A DNA stretch of 64,000 nucleotides from Torreya grandis (taxonomy: Eukaryota; Streptophyta; Pinopsida; Cupressales; Taxaceae): the NCBI GenBank assembly GCA_037957365.1, contig JARHVA010000006.1, positions 12,668,001-12,732,000 on the forward strand. Reading direction: 5' to 3'. Both the position numbers and the translations under genes were made by a program. The first letter of the stretch is position 1, and each line of letters begins with the position of its first letter. Below are positions 23,050 through 32,597 of this stretch, piece after piece. Below the pieces are notes generated by a model, which was not told the DNA's origin, did no database searches, and saw nothing but the letters and a program-made list of their open reading frames with translations.

Positions 23050-24960
23050 CCTTCAATCCGACCACATCAATTTGACCCCTCAACACCTATCCCTGCATGG
23101 TACAGGGAGAATCACTTTTGTAACTATCACCGTGTCAAAGGCCATGACACGGATCACTGTCAAACTTTCAAAAACATCATCCAGGACATGCTAGACAAGG
23201 GGGATCTTATCTTGGACAACCTGAATGCACCGCCCAACCAAAACCTTGACATCCTCAAGCAACCCTTTCCTAATCACCCGCCTACTCAAGACAACGTCCA
23301 AACCATGATCAATGACCCTCAAGACCATGATATACACACAGTCGACACTATCTTTTCTCTTATCCCTGACCAATCTCTTTCACAGGTGGAAGACCTTTCT
23401 TCCCCTATACCTCCTCCACATGGTGAAGAACTTTCTTCTCCTACTTGTCTTCTATCAACTTCTCCTATATTGGAGGACGCTTTGACCACATCAACACCAT
23501 CTGCCTCGCCTTCATCCTTCTTATCATCCATAGATAATCACACCTTTTTGACTCCCCAACCACACACAGAAGCCATGACTACTCCGGTGCTATTTCCACT
23601 TAAAAAACCCACACCTTCAATCTCTTCTCCATCGAGAGAAGAACCATCCACATCTAAGTCCAAACCCGCACAGGCATCCATCATGCCCAAAGCGATTAAA
23701 CCTCTTGGTGTTCGCCCCACATCTAATCTCACCTCACACAAAGGTGGCCCTCAACTCAAACCAATGAAGGCTACTAAACCACACTGGAGGCCTCCTCCCC
23801 CACCTTCATCATTACCTTCAATCTTGGGCCCACATCCATCTACTTTACTCAGAGTGTTTCCCACTCCCATACTTCACCAAGGCAACTCACCTCCATTACT
23901 CCTTCAACCCATTAGAATTATACCTCCTCAAAACCATCGACCAATGTCTCTTATGTCCCTCAAACCAAAGTCATCAACCCTTACTGCAACAAGACACTCA
24001 GACCCATTAGCAGGTTCTTATGCCTTGCTGTTACAGCACTTGTTGCAGTCCTCTCGTATCTATCTCCCGCCTCTTAAACCATATCAATCTCTCAGACCAA
24101 AACCACCCTGGTTCGACGACACTTGCATTTGTGCGTATCATCACATGCCTGGGCATGACACCGAACATTGTTGTGCCCTCAAGGTTTCTATTCGCCAATG
24201 TCTTGGGAATGACACCCTTCTTCTCGACCACATCATCAATCAACCTTCAACACCGCCCCACTCATCAACTCTCAGATCAAAGCCATCTTGGTTCGACAAC
24301 TCTAAATTCTATCACTATCATCACACTTCAGGACATGACACTGAGCGTTGTTGCGCTCTCAAAGCTGTCAATTGTCAACAACGCAGAAAGGATACCCTTC
24401 TCATCAAGGATCATCTTGACCCCCCCTCCGACAAATCATCAACACCAACCCATGTTTCTCAAACCTCGTCACCTAAATCGGGATCTCCACGCCAGACTAG
24501 GGTCCCTTCACCGCCTTTAACCCCCTTATTCAACATCAACACAATCCATCTGACCACTAAGCCTCAATCGACCTTAACCAATCCGTCAAACATTCTCCGT
24601 AGCCACTGGGGGAATTCAACCTTCATCCATGCCTTGACCAACCTTCCAACCCAGTCTCGACCACATATCAATCACTCTTTCAACTTAGCCTCAACCAGAC
24701 TAGCAACCAAACATTTAACCCGACCTCAACCAAACATTCGACCCAACCAAAGACCAAATACCAACCAATCAACCCTCAACCAACCATTGACCAACTATCA
24801 AATGACCAAATCTCAACCAAACATTGACCAACCTTTTTATCAAAACATTCAACCAGTCTCGATCAATCAACAACCATATCAACCAACTTCACATCCACTC
24901 ATCAATCAACACCTGGCCAATTTGGAAAGAGGCACATGGGGCAAGTTTTCTCCTAATTGA
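23050..24960 (+). CDS. gag: Gag of element F, C-terminal part with three CHHC knuckles (590-codon open frame)
   Basis: Frame 1 is open from about 23050 to the TGA ending at 24960; the first ATG is at 23188. It is very rich in Pro, Ser, Thr and, near the end, Asn/Gln. Three Cys-x2-His-x4-His-x4-Cys knuckles are seen: 23119-23160 (CNYHRVKGHDTDHC), 24130-24171 (CAYHHMPGHDTEHC) and 24310-24351 (YHYHHTSGHDTERC, first Cys lost). The second and third lie in a tandem duplication of about 60 residues (24090-24275, 24276-24460), each preceded by PPWFDD or PSWFDN. The first knuckle is followed by FKNIIQDMLDKGDL, as in Tat-type gag. I recognise no protease motif. The length, about 1,175 codons with the upstream part, is unusual for a gag alone. 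Confidence 0.82.
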   Translation, partial: PSIRPHQFDPSTPIPAWYRENHFCNYHRVKGHDTDHCQTFKNIIQDMLDKGDLILDNLNAPPNQNLDILKQPFPNHPPTQDNVQTMINDPQDHDIHTVDTIFSLIPDQSLSQVEDLSSPIPPPHGEELSSPTCLLSTSPILEDALTTSTPSASPSSFLSSIDNHTFLTPQPHTEAMTTPVLFPLKKPTPSISSPSREEPSTSKSKPAQASIMPKAIKPLGVRPTSNLTSHKGGPQLKPMKATKPHWRPPPPPSSLPSILGPHPSTLLRVFPTPILHQGNSPPLLLQPIRIIPPQNHRPMSLMSLKPKSSTLTATRHSDPLAGSYALLLQHLLQSSRIYLPPLKPYQSLRPKPPWFDDTCICAYHHMPGHDTEHCCALKVSIRQCLGNDTLLLDHIINQPSTPPHSSTLRSKPSWFDNSKFYHYHHTSGHDTERCCALKAVNCQQRRKDTLLIKDHLDPPSDKSSTPTHVSQTSSPKSGSPRQTRVPSPPLTPLFNINTIHLTTKPQSTLTNPSNILRSHWGNSTFIHALTNLPTQSRPHINHSFNLASTRLATKHLTRPQPNIRPNQRPNTNQSTLNQPLTNYQMTKSQPNIDQPFYQNIQPVSINQQPYQPTSHPLINQHLANLERGTWGKFSPN

Positions 24961-27156
24961 CTTGGACCTTATCACACACAAGCATACACCAGGGACTTAT
25001 CAGACCCTGAGCCCTTTTATGCGTTGCATCTGCGACCGTTTTACTGCTAGTCGAGTACTTGTCCACTTGACACTTAACTTGAGCTCGTCCCTTGAGCAAT
25101 CCCCGTCCTCTTAATCCTAATTCCTTTCAACCCTATTCCTCTTAACAATTCCTATAACCCTTTTATGCTGTATGGATGCTTTGTCCTAATAAAAGGGAGC
25201 CCTTGACCTTCTATAATCTTGTCCATGACTCACATTTCTATAAAAACAAATCAAGATGTCACAATATCCATGGTCACTATATCAATATCAAATCAAAAGG
25301 AAGACTGCTCCCTCAAAGGATAGCTGTACTATCATTGCTGTAGCTAATAGATTGCTCCCTCGAAGGACAGCTATTCAAAAGCCCTTATATTAAGCAAAAT
25401 ATAGACCACTCCCTTGAAGGATGGCTATGACTAAACTCTTGCTACAAATAGCAATCTTTTTTTGAAGCTTCCCGCATTGATCAGCTTCACAACATGACCA
25501 CCAAGCAAATGACATCTCCATGCAGGCTTCCCGCATTGATCAGTCTGCGCCAAAAAAAAAAAAAAAAATGAATCATGGACTTGACTTGTAGTTGTCTCAG
25601 GGTATCCTATAAAAAGGGGCAAAGTTATCTCTATTCTTAAAACGGGTTATCCTATCCTTCTCTTCCTATCACCTGCTCACGGGACTTCGAGCTCACTTTA
25701 ATGTCAAAGTGATTCGATTACCACTCTAACATAACTATGGTCAACGACGTCACGCATGAATGGGGCTCTTGGTTCTCATAACCCCTATCTATGCTATCTT
25801 TTTGGTCCTTGTCAATAAAAGAGCACTATGCTTTTCACTTATTCTACACTTTGGTCATTCACCTTCATCACTTGTCAATCGACTCAACTCAACTCTCTTT
25901 TCAGACCACTCCCATTGCCTATTCACCCTAGTTTCTATGGACACCAATACACATAGAAACTATCGACCCGCCGCAATTTATGTTTAGCATAAACCAATAC
26001 TTGCTGCAGCATAAATAGACCTCAATTCATTTTTAGCATACATCCATCACAAATATGGAATATTGCTAGGGATGAAAGACCTCTCAACCAATGTTGCAGA
26101 ATACACCATTTGGAAAAGGCTGCAACATCTCTTCTCCTCATCATTTCATCATAACCAAGACCACTCTATTGACCACTTTGACCACCTGTCTTCTACTCAG
26201 ACCCTTTGTCTGCACTATATTGGTCTGAGGCCCTATGACCAGGGCTATGTAGGCAGCACTCAGATGACACGACTGTCTTCTGGGGTTAGCTCGACCGCCC
26301 TCGTTTGTTCATCTCTCTGATGGACAAACCTTCTTTCCTTATTTTAACCATAACCTTGCCCTCGACCACGACCAATTCCTCCCTTTTAGGGAGAACTACA
26401 TTGGCCTAAGGCCCTATGACCAGGGCTATGTAGGCAGCACTCAGTTGACATGGGGTCTTCTGAGGTTAGCTCGGCCACATCCTTTCACCCATTCCTCCCC
26501 TCGACCACCAACCATTGGAGATCATGCCTATCTCCTCCGACCTTGACCACTTCCAAGATATTGTTGCCTTGGTTGTTTTTGCATGTATGCTACCTCATGA
26601 CCGGTTAGCAGCATTATGCGCAGACCTTTTTGGACCCTCACAAGTATAGGATCCCAAGCTGGTTGATCTGCACTAATTGTGACTTTTTCATGTTTCTAGG
26701 AGCACTTCTTGAGCCCGGGATACCTGGAACACGATGACCCATTGGAGCTTCAGCTTAGATTGCATAACCCGATCAGCAGATGACTAAATGCTGGGGCCCG
26801 GTTATTTCAATTTTGGCACTCCTCGACCCTTGACCTATGACACTTTGACCTAACCATCTCGTGCAGTGGTATGCACACAATCACGCCTTTTGCAGCGTTC
26901 ACCCTCACCTTTTTTTTTCCTTTATTTCTCCATTCTTTGTCAAATTAGCACCCGATTCCCAGTTCCCTTCCCTCGACTCCTGCTTTGAGGGGGAATACCT
27001 CATCCATAATTGGGGCAATCCGCTTCCTATTTTTGTCTTACAATTCATTCGAACAACCAACAAGACAAAATCAACCTTATCCCACACCTGGGGCAATCAC
27101 TCTTGTTTTTGTCTTGCAATTCGTCCAGAACAACCAACAAGACAAAAAGGGGCAAA
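24961..27156 (+). other. Non-coding 3' part of element F (no pol)
   Basis: No protease, RT, RNase H or integrase motif in any frame. It contains three units of CTCCCTCxAAGGAxxGCT at about 25306, 25352 and 25408. There are two copies of CTTCCCGCATTGATCAG near 25467 and 25527, an A-run at 25554-25568, and a 75-bp direct repeat at 26220-26290 and 26397-26470. The polypurine tract AAAAAGGGG is at 27144-27152. Confidence 0.7.
26220..26470. repeat. 75-bp direct repeat inside element F
   Basis: GGCCCTATGACCAGGGCTAT, GTAGGCAGCACTCAG and TCTTCTGxGGTTAGCTCG occur in this order at 26229-26290 and again at 26406-26470, about 177 bp apart, and are nearly identical. Confidence 0.9.
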
Positions 27157-28434
27157 TGTAGACATTGAAATCGTGTTGACTCCCTTGGTCATCCCCCATT
27201 TTATTCTTCTTCGCCTATTTAACCCTTGTCGATCACTTTTTCCACTAGCCTCGACCCTCACAGCATGTAAAAATGAGCACAGAGCTAAAACTAGACTCTA
27301 TCCCCATTGTGCATCTGCCGATGACGGTCGTTACTCAGCCGATGGTCGATCACCTTACCGTTACCCATTTTCAGTTATCATTCGGTTCCCAATCAGTTTC
27401 CTGATTGGTTATCGAACCGTCTCTCGAACCATCCCTCACCTTCATCAGTGTCCACCGATCACTCCCAAAGGCTAATCAATCAATCAATCACTCAATCAAT
27501 CAATCAATCAATCAATCAACCCCTGAACTCTGACATTCACAAAACTCTGGCAATCAATCAGCTCTGGTGATCAACCAACTCCAGCATTCAACCAATCTGC
27601 ATTCACTCCGATCAACTTACGGCAATGCTTCGACGACTTCAATCATGGCTTTCATCATGTCTTCTGACAGGTAAGTATTTCCTCTGTTTGTTTTTTTATT
27701 TCTTTCTGGTTATTATTTGTTTGTTATTTCTATTTCTATCACCCCAGATCTTCAGACCATAGACCTGAACACTGAGTCCCTTCTTTACATCTCTGCCCAC
27801 GATCCAAATCTATAACTCTGTCCAGACTCGACCAAAACCCCCAGACCCTGTCCAAACTTGACCTTACTTTGACTAAACCCTGTCCCAACCCTGACCAAGA
27901 CCCTATCCCAACTCTACCAGAGCTTCTGCAACTCGCCTAGACTCTATCCAGAACTTGCCCCGACTGACGCCGGTCACTACCCCGACCGACGCCGGCACTT
28001 TAACCGACGTTGGCACCTTACATAACCGACATCGGCACTACAGAGACCAACATCGGCGACTGCACATAATAGTTTACTTCATTATCAGGTACACATTTTA
28101 TTTTCTGTCCTTTATTTCTATCATTTTATCCTTCATCACATCTACTTCAGTCAAATATTTTGCTTTTTTATCAGTGGGTTGATATCCTTCTAGGAAGTCT
28201 TCGTACTTCTGGGATTGGGCATTCGCCTGACAGCCCACCATATCTTTGACTAACATTTTTTCGTGTTTCAGTCTTTTTTCTTCGCAGGTGTCATTTCTCC
28301 ACAGCCAAAGAGGAGAATCTTCCAACGTCTGATTTTGGTGCGCACGACTTTATCAGGTATCTTCTAGCCTTGACCATTTCTTTTAGTTTCTTATTTCTTC
28401 TTTTGAATGTAAAAAGCAATTTAGCATAGAAACA
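27157..28434 (+). repeat. 3' LTR of element F
   Basis: Starts TGTAGACATT after the purine tract and ends ATAGAAACA, followed by the TSD CCAAT. It pairs with 19251-20619 base for base except for the length changes noted there. Confidence 0.93.
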
Positions 28435-28689
28435 CCAATAATAATAATAGGCATTTATTTCCATTTCATTGAGCTTCTAGTGTCATCTAGAAGGAGAGCT
28501 AGAGTATCTTTGTCTCCTATCAAAACGCATGATGCAAGCTAGTCTCCACCCAAAACTTAGTCTATACCACCATTTGGAAGGTTTTATTCTATGTGAGGTC
28601 TATTCCACATCCCATTCATGGATATACTAAGGAATCAAGATTTTATGCCCTTTAATATGGGTATTCCATTAGTCTTAGTGCAATATGAT
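28435..28689 (+). other. Leader of element D, right of the insertion of element F
   Basis: Begins with the right TSD of F (28435-28439). Non-coding; a short ATA/AAT repeat lies at 28436-28450. Confidence 0.6.
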
Positions 28690-29370
28690 GACATTCTAGT
28701 GTCCGCTCTCAAGAGCCTACCCTATTTCATGGGTGAGAATTTGATCTCCCCTATAAATAATATCTAAGATATCACAAATATATACATAGTACACCATATC
28801 ACCAAAGAAATTTTTTTGGTTAGATTACTAGATTATTCCTTGAAAGGAAAAGATATTCAATGGTACCAAAGCTTACAACTGAACTCCATTCACAATTAGG
28901 ATGAGCTTGATGAGGATTTGTGCAAACATTTCAAGGAATTGGGTGATCATTTATCCCTAAAAGAGTAGGTCATGATTATAAAGTGAGTGACACATGAAAA
29001 AATGGTCAATTTTAACTTCAGATTTCAAAGGGTCTAGGATAGAATCCTAGCCTTGTGTAAGCCATCTCCTAACACCACTTTTTTATATTTCTTGAAAGCT
29101 CTTAATAGTGATATAGTAGTGATGATTCAATCTACGAAAGGCATGGTTCTTATTAATGCCTATGAAGTCACTGTGTATGCTAATAATTCCTTATTTCAAG
29201 CAAGTAAAATTATACCCAAACCCCCAATGCCTATATTTACAGAACCCCCTCATAACACATCAACTATGCAACCCATGCTGGTGTTTATCCCTACTATAAT
29301 AAAACCACCTACTTTATACTCCACTCCTTATAATGAATTTCATGAGGTAAAGTCACTATTGTAAATTTTT
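28690..29370 (+). pseudogene. gag: Gag of element D
   Basis: Frames give a Tat-like capsid. LLDYSLKGKDIQWYQSLQLN is near 28820-28880 and CKHFKELGDHLSLKE near 28920-28965. From 28994 come EKMVNFNFRFQRV, then a 103-codon open stretch (29053-29364) with CKPSPNTTFLYFLKAL, NSDIVVMIQSTKGMVLINAY and the Pro-rich KIIPKPPMPIF. It forms the particle shell. Stops near 28895, 28965 and 29037 break it. The downstream 29370-30390 is poorly readable and holds no motif I can name. Confidence 0.78.
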
Positions 29371-30389
29371 TGGAATGATCTAGTTTCCCTCAAAAGATAA
29401 AAAGTGTAATGCCCTAGACATCAACCATTTAATAAGCAATACCAATTGAATAGACCTCCTACTAAGGTAGTAAATAGGAAAAAAATTAGATCACATATAA
29501 TCGAGTTATTTATCCATAAAAGGCTGACACTACTAGAACCTCTAAATCTCTTGTCCTAGTATAGAATAATATAATGCAAGATTCAGAGTGGCACATTCCA
29601 TACAACCAGCCACATGATCAATCTACTTGCATAAATGGGACCGTGAACTAGGTGCTTATGGTCTAGAACATGCCTCAACTATGGGAGAAAATGAGTGGTG
29701 TTACTCTATAAATGGTAGATATCCAAGTGCCATTTTACCCACAAGATGGGTTTTCCTTTATAAATTGGTAGGAGGAGGAGTTTGGTTATATAAACCAAGC
29801 TAGTACACCTAGTAGGGGAAGCACCTCAATTTTTTTCAACGCAAGATTCAAGAGGAGAGTGATAGAGGAAGATGTGCCATCCATAGTTCTTACTTCTTCC
29901 ATGGTCTAATTTAATCACATAGGTGCATAGGCTAAGGTACCCACATAGCCCTTGCACCTAAAGAAAACTATATAGGAATAAGGGCCACCTCAAATTAGTA
30001 CACTAGTTTAAGAAGTTATCCCCTCAAAACTACAATCAAATATATCCTTGATCCCTTTCAACATAGTGAAATAGATGAATAAGACCAACCTCAACATCAT
30101 AATGTATGATGCAATTACCATTTCATTACAAAATTTGCTTCAAGATGTGTTGAAAGGATTCCAAGAGTATCAAACACCCCATCCAGTGCTCACTACTTTT
30201 ACAAGATTATGTCAACCAAAGGAATAAGCATCGATGCAATGTTAGTTTCAAGCCACCCCCATTCTATGTCTCTTTAATTATCATCTAGAACTTAGTGTAT
30301 AATTGTATAAAAGACTCTAGTATAAACAACTCAGTAATGCCAATGAAGATAGTAGACACAAAAAAAATTGTGTATACCCCTATTTTCAA
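29371..30389 (+). other. Gag-pol spacer of element D
   Basis: About 1 kb between gag and the protease-like region. Frames are short. Pro- and Gln-rich fragments suggest decayed gag C-terminus, but no zinc knuckle could be recognised. Confidence 0.5.
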
Positions 30390-30800
30390 AGGAATATTTT
30401 AATTTGATGGCATAATATTCAAGGCTATAGATGTAATCAATGATTTAAATTTAACATTTCTTGCATGCCCAAGCCTTTCTATCACATATGATATTACTAT
30501 CATCGACTTGCCTCCCTATTTCACCATCTATCTCTTTTGAGACTTCACAACAAAAATGGGTGGGTATTTGCCTTTAGATTAGTTGAATATGTTGTTACTA
30601 ACTATATATGGGATAAAAATAACCATCAGAGTAGAGCCTGTCTTCAAAATCCATGTCAAGATATACACTCCTAACCTAGTTGAGATGAACTATGTTATTT
30701 TCAACCAAGAGGAGGATCTGATTCTCATCATGACATCATTAGAGGAAACCCTAGACAACATAATGGATGAATGGGCATGTGAAATATTTTAGCATGACCC
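30390..30800 (+). pseudogene. pol: Protease-like region of element D
   Basis: Reads FKAIDVINDLNLTFLACPSL, then YDITIIDLPPYFTIYLF and DFTTKMGGYLPLD, then LTIYGIKITIRVEPVF. The second block (a hydrophobic run before a D-F-T/D-W-x-x-K-x-GG) is the C-terminal half of the aspartic protease in some plant non-chromoviral gypsy elements. The catalytic D-T/S-G itself is not seen. At 30583-30792 the frame is open for 69 codons. Confidence 0.5.
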
Positions 30801-30889
30801 AAATGATAATGTAGAGATAGGGCTTGGCATATATTTTATCATAGATGAGAATTTGGCACTACTTTAACTTGTGAAGGCATATGATAATC

Positions 30890-31250
30890 TTAAAGGCATA
30901 GGGTAGTTATACTTTAATGGATCCCAAAGTAATAATGGCATAGGAACTAGTGTCATATTGGTCACTCCCCAAAATGAAAAATACTTCCATGCCTATAGTC
31001 TACAATTCACTTGCATGAAAAATATTTCCAAGTACAAGGCAATAATTCAAAGCCTTTAGCTTATGTAGAAGAAAGGAATTAAAGCATTGTAAGTACTGGG
31101 TGATAGTGAGTTAGTGGTGAATCAATTTAGAGCATAGAATATGACTAAAAATGTATTGATGAAATCATATAAACATAGAGTGTGGGATATGATTGAAGGA
31201 TTTGATCCATTCTATATCATTTCTATACCTAGAACATAGAACATCCATAT
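30890..31250 (+). pseudogene. pol: Archaeal-type RNase H (aRNH) of element D, upstream of RT
   Basis: A clear aRNH domain: LYFNGSQSNNGIGTSVILV, PQNEKYFHAYSLQFTCMKN, ISKYKAIIQSL, KKGIKAL...VLGDSELVVNQF and the end SYKHRVWDMIEGFDPF...ISIPRT. Of the catalytic residues, the first Asp is Asn (LYFNGS), the helix Glu is Lys (SKYKA) and the Asp of GDSEL is kept. It lies about 400 bases before the RT of the same element, not between RNase H and integrase as in element C. Five stops make it inactive. Confidence 0.8.
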
Positions 31251-31660
31251 GGGTAAGCTTGATACTATTGGTGTACAGTATGATATTATGTGTAACATAA
31301 TAAAAGAGTCTGAACAACTTGTTAAGCTAGTGGTTAGACCAACAATCCTTAACAATGTAGAAAATTTGAAAGTGTTCAACAGTGATGAGAAAATTATCAA
31401 TTTCCTTCAAGGTGAAGCAAAGTTTTGCATTATAAATTAAGTGTAGTTACAAGCCCAATATGAAGGGTAAGTCATCCAACTAAAGGGTAACAAATTTATA
31501 AAGGGGATAGTCACCTTAAAGAGTATTTTTGATTTTAAATACCAATTCAGAAGAGAGAGGCATTACATGATATATAAATAAGACATCTCTACACCTATAA
31601 ACATCTCAATGGGAAAAAATCTTAAGGCTAGTAGGGTGTGTTCTACACCAAAAATTGAAA
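31251..31660 (+). pseudogene. pol: Linker between aRNH and RT of element D
   Basis: An open 63-codon stretch (31249-31440) continues the aRNH C-terminus, followed by about 200 bases of broken frame. No named domain. Confidence 0.4.
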
Positions 31661-32037
31661 GCTTCTTTCAAATTATTGGGAGATACGATGATATTTTTGC
31701 ATGGAGATAAAAAGATCTTAGAGGTTTTGATCCAGGTATTACACAACACATAATTGAACTAGACCTAGGTGTGTAACCCATGCACCAAAAATAGACACCA
31801 GTCAACCCAAAATTAGAGCCATTAATGTGTAAGGATCTCTCCAAGATCATTGAGGACAATATAATAATTCCAATCAAACACTCTTCATGGGTCACCAATT
31901 TGGTACCAATACAAAAGAAGAATAGGGAGATACATCTCTATGTGGAATTTAGGGACCTAAATAAGGCTTCCCTTAAAGATCACTATCCTCTTCCACTCAT
32001 GGATCAAATCTTACAAATGATCATAGTTACAGACCAA
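31661..32037 (+). pseudogene. pol: Reverse transcriptase of element D, N-terminal third only
   Basis: FFQIIGRYDDIFAW, the block near 31760, LSKIIEDNIIIPIKHSSWVT, NLVPIQKKNREIHLYVEFRD, LNKASLKDHYPLPLMDQIL. This is the fingers region up to the point just before the first catalytic block. It is cut off at about 32037 by an internal deletion that joins it to the end of integrase; the YxDD active site is absent. Confidence 0.83.
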
Positions 32038-32280
32038 GAAAGTTTTTGATAAAAGGGTTAGTGCTAAAAGTATCAAAGTAGGGGACTTAGTGCTAAAATG
32101 GGATGTAGACAAAGCAAAATCTAGAAGGCACTCTAAATTTGATGCAATATGGAATGGTCCATACACCATCATCATAAACCATCCAATTCCTTCCATCTTG
32201 CTAGAACAAATAGAGATGAGCTTCCAATCTTAGTTAATGGGATTCATCTCAAGTGTTGTTTCTAGTAGAATCTTGTATAT
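32038..32280 (+). pseudogene. pol: Integrase C-terminus of element D
   Basis: Reads AKSIKVGDLVLKWDVDKAKS, RRHSKFDAIWNGPYTI (the GPY-type module) and, in a shifted frame near 32225-32265, a VNGIHLKC-like end of pol. It is joined directly to the RT fragment: roughly the rest of RT, RNase H and the integrase core are missing. Confidence 0.75.
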
Positions 32281-32597
32281 CTTTGTAAATAAGTAGAGTA
32301 TATGCTTTTCATTTTCCTAAAGGCATATTTTTTGTGCCCTTGTTTTAAGATTTGTTTTATTTCCTCCAAGCATTTATGTGTAGTGTTTTCTTAGTTTAGG
32401 TCTTTTCCTCTAAGCACCTTGGTACAATTATTTATTTTTCAAGGTTAATCCTAGCTCTCTCAAAGGACAAGATGTATAGATAGTACATTCATAAGTGGAT
32501 TATTTATAAGTCCCAAATACTCCATTCCAAATGGATTACACTAAAAGCTACTAGGTTATTTCTTAGCAAGCAATTGGTCCATAAAGGTCACCAAAAT
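32281..32597 (+). other. 3' untranslated part of element D
   Basis: Non-coding, about 320 bp. There is no clear polypurine tract; AAAGGTCACCAAAAT precedes the LTR. Confidence 0.5.

Larger units (their letters stand above)
19251..28434 (+). mobile_element. Element F: young, GC-rich, gag-only LTR retrotransposon (9184 bp)
   Basis: Complete element with LTRs 19251-20619 and 27157-28434, perfect TSD CCAAT (19246-19250 and 28435-28439), PBS 20623-20640 and polypurine tract AAAAAGGGG before 27157. The only coding is one very long gag frame (21434-24960). No protease, RT, RNase H or integrase is present in the roughly 2.2 kb after it. GC and CpG content are visibly higher than in the neighbours. 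Over the first 178 bp the LTRs differ at 9 sites by eye. The PBS is that of element D, so a Tat-like partner may have supplied the enzymes (inference). Confidence 0.9.

Noticed and set aside
23191..24243. Several minus-strand frames of 60-70 codons
   Set aside because: Shadows of the long plus-strand gag of F, caused by its Pro/Ser/Thr codons.
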